Part shown: in pieces, positions 6,471-9,864 of the stretch
Numbering within the stretch: the stretch's first letter is position 1
Layout of the letters: every line of letters begins with the position of its first letter
Source of the DNA: Bacteroidota bacterium
GTDB lineage: Bacteria; Bacteroidota; Bacteroidia; Bacteroidales; Prolixibacteraceae
DNA: 9,864 nt
Assembly: GCA_030706665.1 (NCBI GenBank)
Contig: JAUZOB010000107.1
Coordinates: forward strand, 1 to 9,864
Direction of reading: 5' to 3'
Notes under the pieces: generated by a model
The model's database searches: none
The model's input: only the letters and a program-made list of their open reading frames with translations
Told to the model about the DNA's origin: nothing
Translations under genes and position numbers: made by a program

Positions 6471-6525
6471 ATGTTGCAAGATAGATTAACTTTTTTCCAA
6501 AAAATATGGTTTTATATTGCAACAT
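6471..6525. promoter_or_regulatory. Dyad-symmetric divergent promoter region
   Basis: TATATTGCAACAT (6513-6525, plus) and TATCTTGCAACAT (6483-6471, minus) are the same 13-bp box on opposite strands with one mismatch, centred at 6498. Between them, TTTTTTCCAAAAAA (6491-6504) is itself nearly palindromic about the same centre. The boxes face the starts of the sigma gene (30 bases on) and the membrane gene (50 bases on), as -10-like elements would. They resemble, but do not match, the vegetative TAnnTTTG. The layout suggests two mirror-image promoters read by the same sigma factor, possibly the one encoded here; a repressor dyad is an alternative. Confidence 0.6.
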
Positions 6526-6555
6526 TCACAACATTGTATGTGTCTTATAGTGCGT

Positions 6556-7116
6556 ATGGATGATGTAGAACTGATACGACAGATATTAAATGGGAATTTG
6601 TCAGCGTTCCGGTTCCTTGTAGCAGGGAATCAACGTTTGGTATTTCATATTGTCGGTCGTATTGTTCAACAGCATGATGAAATCGAAGATGTCTGTCAGG
6701 AGGTTTTTATTAAGGTGTATGAACGATTGCATGAATTTAGGGGACAGTCCAAATTGTCGACCTGGATTGCAAAGATTGCTTATCATCAGAGTATAAACCA
6801 TCTGAGAAAGAAGAAACGATTAAATGAACAGTTCTTTGAAGAAACACATCCCGGAGAATTAGAGATACCGAGAGAAAAGCCTGCTGATTTTTATCTAGAA
6901 GATTCGGATGTGAAGAAGTTTCTATTGCAGAAGATAGAAGAATTGCCAGTAAACTATCGAACGGTTCTTACACTGTATTATCTGGATGAATTCTCCTACC
7001 GTGAGATTGAAGATATTACCGGGATGCCCGAAGGAACTGTGAAAAGTTATCTATCGCGTGCCAAAGGGATATTGAGAGAAAAACTTAAATTCGTAAAAGA
7101 TGATATTTGGAGGTAA
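6556..7116 (+). CDS. ECF-type RNA polymerase sigma factor
   Basis: A 186-residue sigma-70 family factor of the extracytoplasmic-function group, containing only regions 2 and 4. Region 2 covers about 17-88, with DVCQEVFIKVYERL (45-58) and the promoter-melting segment LSTWIAKIAYHQSINHLRKK (67-86). Region 4 covers about 122-178, with LPVNYRTVLTLYYLDEFSYR (130-149) and the helix-turn-helix IEDITGMPEGTVKSYLSRAK (151-170). It would direct RNA polymerase to a small set of promoters in response to a signal. ATG 6556 (MDDVELIRQIL) fits the family. ATG 6538 is possible, and TTG 6517 lies inside the proposed promoter box, so it is rejected. The downstream gene starts two bases after the stop, with its Shine-Dalgarno site inside this gene's end, so the two are translationally linked. 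Self-regulation from 6513-6525 is plausible. Confidence 0.92.
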   Translation: MDDVELIRQILNGNLSAFRFLVAGNQRLVFHIVGRIVQQHDEIEDVCQEVFIKVYERLHEFRGQSKLSTWIAKIAYHQSINHLRKKKRLNEQFFEETHPGELEIPREKPADFYLEDSDVKKFLLQKIEELPVNYRTVLTLYYLDEFSYREIEDITGMPEGTVKSYLSRAKGILREKLKFVKDDIWR

Positions 7117-7118
7117 AG

Positions 7119-7466
7119 ATGAAAACAATAAGCGATAATAGTGATTTTGACAGCCAGTTTGAAAGACTTTTAAAAGAAGAGCCATTGTTTTCACTGCCGG
7201 ATGATTTTGCAGAAAAGGTTTCTGCATCAATGGGACGGAAATTAATATTTCGGCAGCTGTTGCTTAACTATCTACGCTTTGCGGGAGGTACTACACTGGT
7301 CGTTATTGTAAGTGTTTTGATTAATTTTTTAATATCGAAATATTTGCCAGAGATATTTCATTTAAATATTAATCTTTTTGGTATCCTGCCTGTGGGGTTT
7401 GGAATACTTTTTGTTCTCTTTATTGATCGTGTAATCCTTCGCTATTATGAGTTTAAGCGATTGTAA
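7119..7466 (+). CDS. Small membrane protein, possible anti-sigma factor
   Basis: A 115-residue protein with a cytoplasmic-looking N-terminus (1-50) and two predicted membrane helices (about 55-72 and 86-104), ending in the basic YYEFKRL. The N-terminal part contains FERLLKEEPLFSLPDDFAEK (14-33), a pattern like that of short proteins following Bacteroidota sigma genes. No zinc-binding HxxxCxxC anti-sigma motif is present, so it does not fit the classic ZAS group. The position, two bases after the sigma gene with a GGAGG site at 7109-7113 spaced five bases from ATG 7119, strongly suggests co-translation with it. The frame extends to a TTG at 7107, which overlaps the sigma gene and is not preferred. 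Holding the sigma factor at the membrane is a reasonable guess from context only. Confidence 0.75.
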   Translation: MKTISDNSDFDSQFERLLKEEPLFSLPDDFAEKVSASMGRKLIFRQLLLNYLRFAGGTTLVVIVSVLINFLISKYLPEIFHLNINLFGILPVGFGILFVLFIDRVILRYYEFKRL

Positions 7467-7534
7467 TAAGAAAAGGATTTTATGACATATAAATAACGAA
7501 CTGTGTTTTTACCTGATTTATAGAGAATGAAGGA

Positions 7535-7559
7535 AGTCGCTTTGTAAGCGGCTTTTTTT
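7535..7559 (+). terminator. Terminator of the sigma operon
   Basis: AGTCGCTT (7535-7542) pairs with AAGCGGCT (7546-7553), eight pairs including one G-U, around a TGT loop, followed by a T-run to 7559. It lies about 70 bases after the membrane-protein stop. Confidence 0.85.
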
Positions 7560-7951
7560 GCTATTATAAGATTATGGATTGAAAAGCCAAGTTGCCGGAC
7601 AATCTTTTTTTAACCAGGAATCGCAACTATGAGAGTTTGTAAGAAAATAATAACTCTAATGCTCTTTGTAAATAGTACTGAGTGCTTATGGCTTGATGTT
7701 GAAAGATTTGGAAGAATTATTTGTGTCCACTGTTCAAAGAAATTCTTATGACTGTAATAAATTTCTGATGTTCCTCGTGATCATACTGAATGCATCCAGA
7801 TTCGGATTAAAAGATTTTGCAGAACCCTTTTGTTGTGAGTAATCCTGCAAACAGGTGAATTCATCCTGTAAAATGAATCTTAGAACTTTCAATGTTGAAT
7901 TATAGTTGTCTAATGATCTGAAATATTATTTCCCGGGAAGGAGTGAAATTC
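7560..7951. other. Intergenic region without a recognisable gene
   Basis: Nothing here is convincing as a gene. A 40-codon frame (7629-7751, plus) begins MRVCKKIITLMLFV, which looks like the start of a signal peptide but is followed by nothing recognisable. It may be a remnant or chance. A palindrome TTCCCGGGAA lies at 7930-7939 and short repeats ACAGG/CCTGT and ATTCAT/ATGAAT occur near 7850-7880. The region separates two convergent transcripts. Confidence 0.4.
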
Positions 7952-8010
7952 ACTTCTGTGTTCTGACTTTAAATAAAGGTTTTCCTCTCAAATAATCAGA
8001 ACACAGAAGT
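7952..8010. repeat. Perfect 15-bp inverted repeat downstream of GH31
   Basis: ACTTCTGTGTTCTGA (7952-7966) is matched exactly by TCAGAACACAGAAGT (7996-8010) across a 29-base loop. For the minus-strand GH31 transcript it forms a strong stem just after the stop. The bases after it on the minus strand (GAATTTCACTC) are not a U-run, so it is not a standard intrinsic terminator. It could protect the mRNA 3' end or be a repetitive element. Confidence 0.75.
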
Positions 8011-8015
8011 CTCAG

Positions 8016-8031
8016 AATAAAGATCTTTATT
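8016..8031. repeat. 16-bp palindrome over the GH31 stop codon
   Basis: AATAAAGATCTTTATT is a perfect palindrome that includes the TAA stop of the GH31 gene (8027-8029, minus). It may add to the 3' structure with the inverted repeat beside it, or be chance in AT-rich DNA. Confidence 0.55.
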
Positions 8032-9864
8032 GGTATTTTATATTGATTATTAAATCCTTCGTTATGTCTGTCGAAGGAATTAAAACGACAGTGCCTGCTG
8101 ACTCTTTAATCATTTTTAAAGATCGTTTATTGAGGATTGCCTTCGAAATATCTTTTATCGGAAGCTCTATTCTATAAGCTCTTTTAGTGGGTTGGCCAGC
8201 ATAGCCGGCACCGCTTGCTTTGTAAATAGTTAACCTAGCACCGGAATCTTTTTGTAAATAATCCAGTTTTGTGAACACCTGCTTCCCTTTTTTGTAATCA
8301 TCACTTAAACCATCGTCTTCGTACAAAGTATAGGTGCCGATGCATCCTGTCTTACCCGGGAAGCATCGGATAACAAGCGTATCCAGTTTGGCAGATGCCA
8401 TTCTTTCACGATAGGGTTGCATAACCAATGGATAACCTCCTTTTACAAATAGCGGAAATTCATTAATGTCGGCAGTTGCATTTACTGTCTGTCCTCCTTC
8501 ATATGCTTTGTTGTTGAATAGATTATACCAAATGTTTCCTGCGGGGAACCATACCTTTTGAGATGCCATGTGATTGGTTCCTGTGCCGGGGCTAACGATC
8601 GGGGCAGAAAGAAGCAGATCTCCGAACATAAACTGCTGGGGGTTCTGATATGCTTCTTCTTCCTTCGGATGCTCAATATACATACATCTGTTAAGAGGCA
8701 GGCTTTCATTGTGGCATTGATATACGCTGGAGTAAATGTAAGGCATTAGTTTTGAACGTAAGTGGTAAATTATTTTTAGCGCATCTTCTGCCTGTTTCCC
8801 CCATCGCCATGGTCTTCTGTCCAGTTCGCTGTCATATACCGAATGTATTCTGAGTGAAGAATTCGTTAATGCGAATTGGGTCCAGCGGACATAAAGTTCT
8901 GGATCTTTTCCTCCTGAGAAACCTCCGATATCATGAGCCCAGAAAAAGCATCCGGCATTTCCGCTGGTTGCTGTAAAAGGAATCTCAAATTTCAGCATCT
9001 CCCAATTTGCAATAGCATCACCTGAAAATTGAATTGGAGTTCGATGGCTTCCCCAACCGGCCCAGCGACTGAATATGAGAGGCCTTTTGTTTCCTTTTGA
9101 AGAATTTTGAAAATAGAGATTGTTGAGCCATGGTAAATGCCTGAGATTTTTATACCCGATGACATGTGGCATGACATAATCTTGTTGCCAATCGAGCCAC
9201 CAGAAATCTATACCGATTTTTTCATTCGGACCATGAGCATATTCAAAGAAATTTTTCATGTATTCCTGGTTGCCGGCATCAAATAACAAATCCTTCTGTT
9301 CATTTGGATCAACTCTCATACTTTTCATAAATTCAGAATAATGATCTTCGGTATGGCGAATCCCATCGTGTGGATGATCATTCAGTGTTACATAGATGTT
9401 GTCTGCTTTAAGGTCCCGGATCAGTTTCTCTGGTTCAGGAATAAGTTCTTTATTCCAAGAATAACCTGTCCATCCGTATTGCCCTGCATGTCCCATTCCT
9501 GTAGTAGCATCTTTTTGACGATGCCAACCCATGTCCATAACCAGTATGTCTAAAGGGAAATTATGCTCTTTGTATTCTTGCACTATTTTTCTGTATTCCT
9601 TTTCAGTGTAGTCCCACCAACGACAGTACCAACTTCCATGGACGTATTTACGCGTCATTGGAACATCTCCGCTTATTGTTGTTAAGGCTTGGAGAGCTGC
9701 TTTATAATCTTCTCCATAGGCAAAGAAATAGAGATCACGATAGTGATTTACAGGACGTTCTTTAATCCATCCGTCTTTTATAATTTCTTTTCCGCTATCA
9801 TCGATTAGATGCCATCCGTTTCTTGATAAGAGACCCGGTGTAGTCGGAACTTCACCTGCAATAT
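8027..9864 (-). CDS. Glycoside hydrolase family 31 enzyme (5' end outside window)
   Basis: C-terminal 611 residues of a family 31 retaining glycosidase, a group that includes alpha-glucosidases and alpha-xylosidases. The frame stays open to the window edge; the first visible residues (LLSRNGWHLIDDSGKE, then DLYFFAYGEDYKAAL) are the end of the N-terminal beta-sandwich, so the ATG at 9656-9658 is internal. The catalytic barrel includes VHGSWYCRWWDY (74-85 of the visible part) and WWLDWQQD, whose aspartate (codon 9191-9193) fits the nucleophile. FSGDAIANWE gives the acid/base aspartate (codon 9017-9019), and HDIGGFSGG follows. The C-terminal part (from about 400) has beta-sandwich features such as YTLYEDDGLSDDY. 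The key residues are present, so it is probably active. Substrate cannot be read from the sequence. A secreted or periplasmic location is likely for this group, but the signal peptide is not visible. No SusC/SusD genes are in the window. Confidence 0.93.
   Translation of the reverse strand, partial: IAGEVPTTPGLLSRNGWHLIDDSGKEIIKDGWIKERPVNHYRDLYFFAYGEDYKAALQALTTISGDVPMTRKYVHGSWYCRWWDYTEKEYRKIVQEYKEHNFPLDILVMDMGWHRQKDATTGMGHAGQYGWTGYSWNKELIPEPEKLIRDLKADNIYVTLNDHPHDGIRHTEDHYSEFMKSMRVDPNEQKDLLFDAGNQEYMKNFFEYAHGPNEKIGIDFWWLDWQQDYVMPHVIGYKNLRHLPWLNNLYFQNSSKGNKRPLIFSRWAGWGSHRTPIQFSGDAIANWEMLKFEIPFTATSGNAGCFFWAHDIGGFSGGKDPELYVRWTQFALTNSSLRIHSVYDSELDRRPWRWGKQAEDALKIIYHLRSKLMPYIYSSVYQCHNESLPLNRCMYIEHPKEEEAYQNPQQFMFGDLLLSAPIVSPGTGTNHMASQKVWFPAGNIWYNLFNNKAYEGGQTVNATADINEFPLFVKGGYPLVMQPYRERMASAKLDTLVIRCFPGKTGCIGTYTLYEDDGLSDDYKKGKQVFTKLDYLQKDSGARLTIYKASGAGYAGQPTKRAYRIELPIKDISKAILNKRSLKMIKESAGTVVLIPSTDITKDLIINIKYQ

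Noticed and set aside
6421..6525. 35-residue N-terminal extension of the minus-strand membrane protein
   Set aside because: It would start inside the shared promoter dyad; ATG at 6418-6420 begins directly with the first membrane helix.
7629..7751. 40-codon frame with a signal-peptide-like start
   Set aside because: Too short, with no recognisable domain after the hydrophobic stretch and no clear promoter; kept only as a note in the intergenic entry.
1..9864. CRISPR array, toxin-antitoxin pair, phage or integrase genes
   Set aside because: No regularly spaced repeats and no such protein motifs were found on either strand.

Overview
The window looks like a chromosomal segment of a Bacteroidota bacterium, most likely order Bacteroidales. 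The reasons are two good matches to the phylum's own promoter pattern (TTTG, about 19 bases, TAnnTTTG), few Shine-Dalgarno sites, a fused RibBA, a Bacteroidota-type START-like protein, a DUF5522 protein, and an ECF sigma factor followed by a tiny membrane partner. Genus cannot be assigned from the sequence alone.

Layout. 1-333 has no credible gene. It holds several inverted repeats and a two-copy 27-bp tandem repeat that may be a mobile-element end. A hairpin terminator, a CAU-anticodon tRNA (minus strand) and its promoter follow. Next on the plus strand come a START-like protein, an LptF/LptG-type permease (1045-2562), a decayed C-terminal piece of a membrane glycosyltransferase (2586-2945), and ribBA (2963-4198), closed by a terminator. 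A short DUF5522 gene stands alone at 4387-4587. A 320-base non-coding stretch with several short hairpins then leads to a strong promoter and fmt (4909-5877). A perfect 17-bp bidirectional terminator separates fmt from the convergent gene at 6040.

6040-7466 is the most system-like part. A small three-helix membrane protein (minus) is transcribed divergently from an ECF sigma factor and its downstream two-helix membrane protein, a possible anti-sigma factor. The spacer between them is strikingly dyad-symmetric: each gene faces the same 13-bp promoter-like box (TATATTGCAACAT / TATCTTGCAACAT) around a T6-CC-A6 centre. This fits one sigma factor driving both directions, including its own gene, but that is inference.

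The right end holds a 560-base intergenic region with a terminator, a 15-bp perfect inverted repeat and a 16-bp palindrome over a stop codon. It is followed by the C-terminal 611 residues of a glycoside hydrolase family 31 enzyme on the minus strand, whose N-terminus is beyond the window.

Most genes are housekeeping: envelope lipid transport, riboflavin synthesis, initiator-tRNA formylation and glycan breakdown. I do not see a clear new defence, mobile or biosynthetic system. The sigma/membrane-protein module is the best candidate for something under-described.
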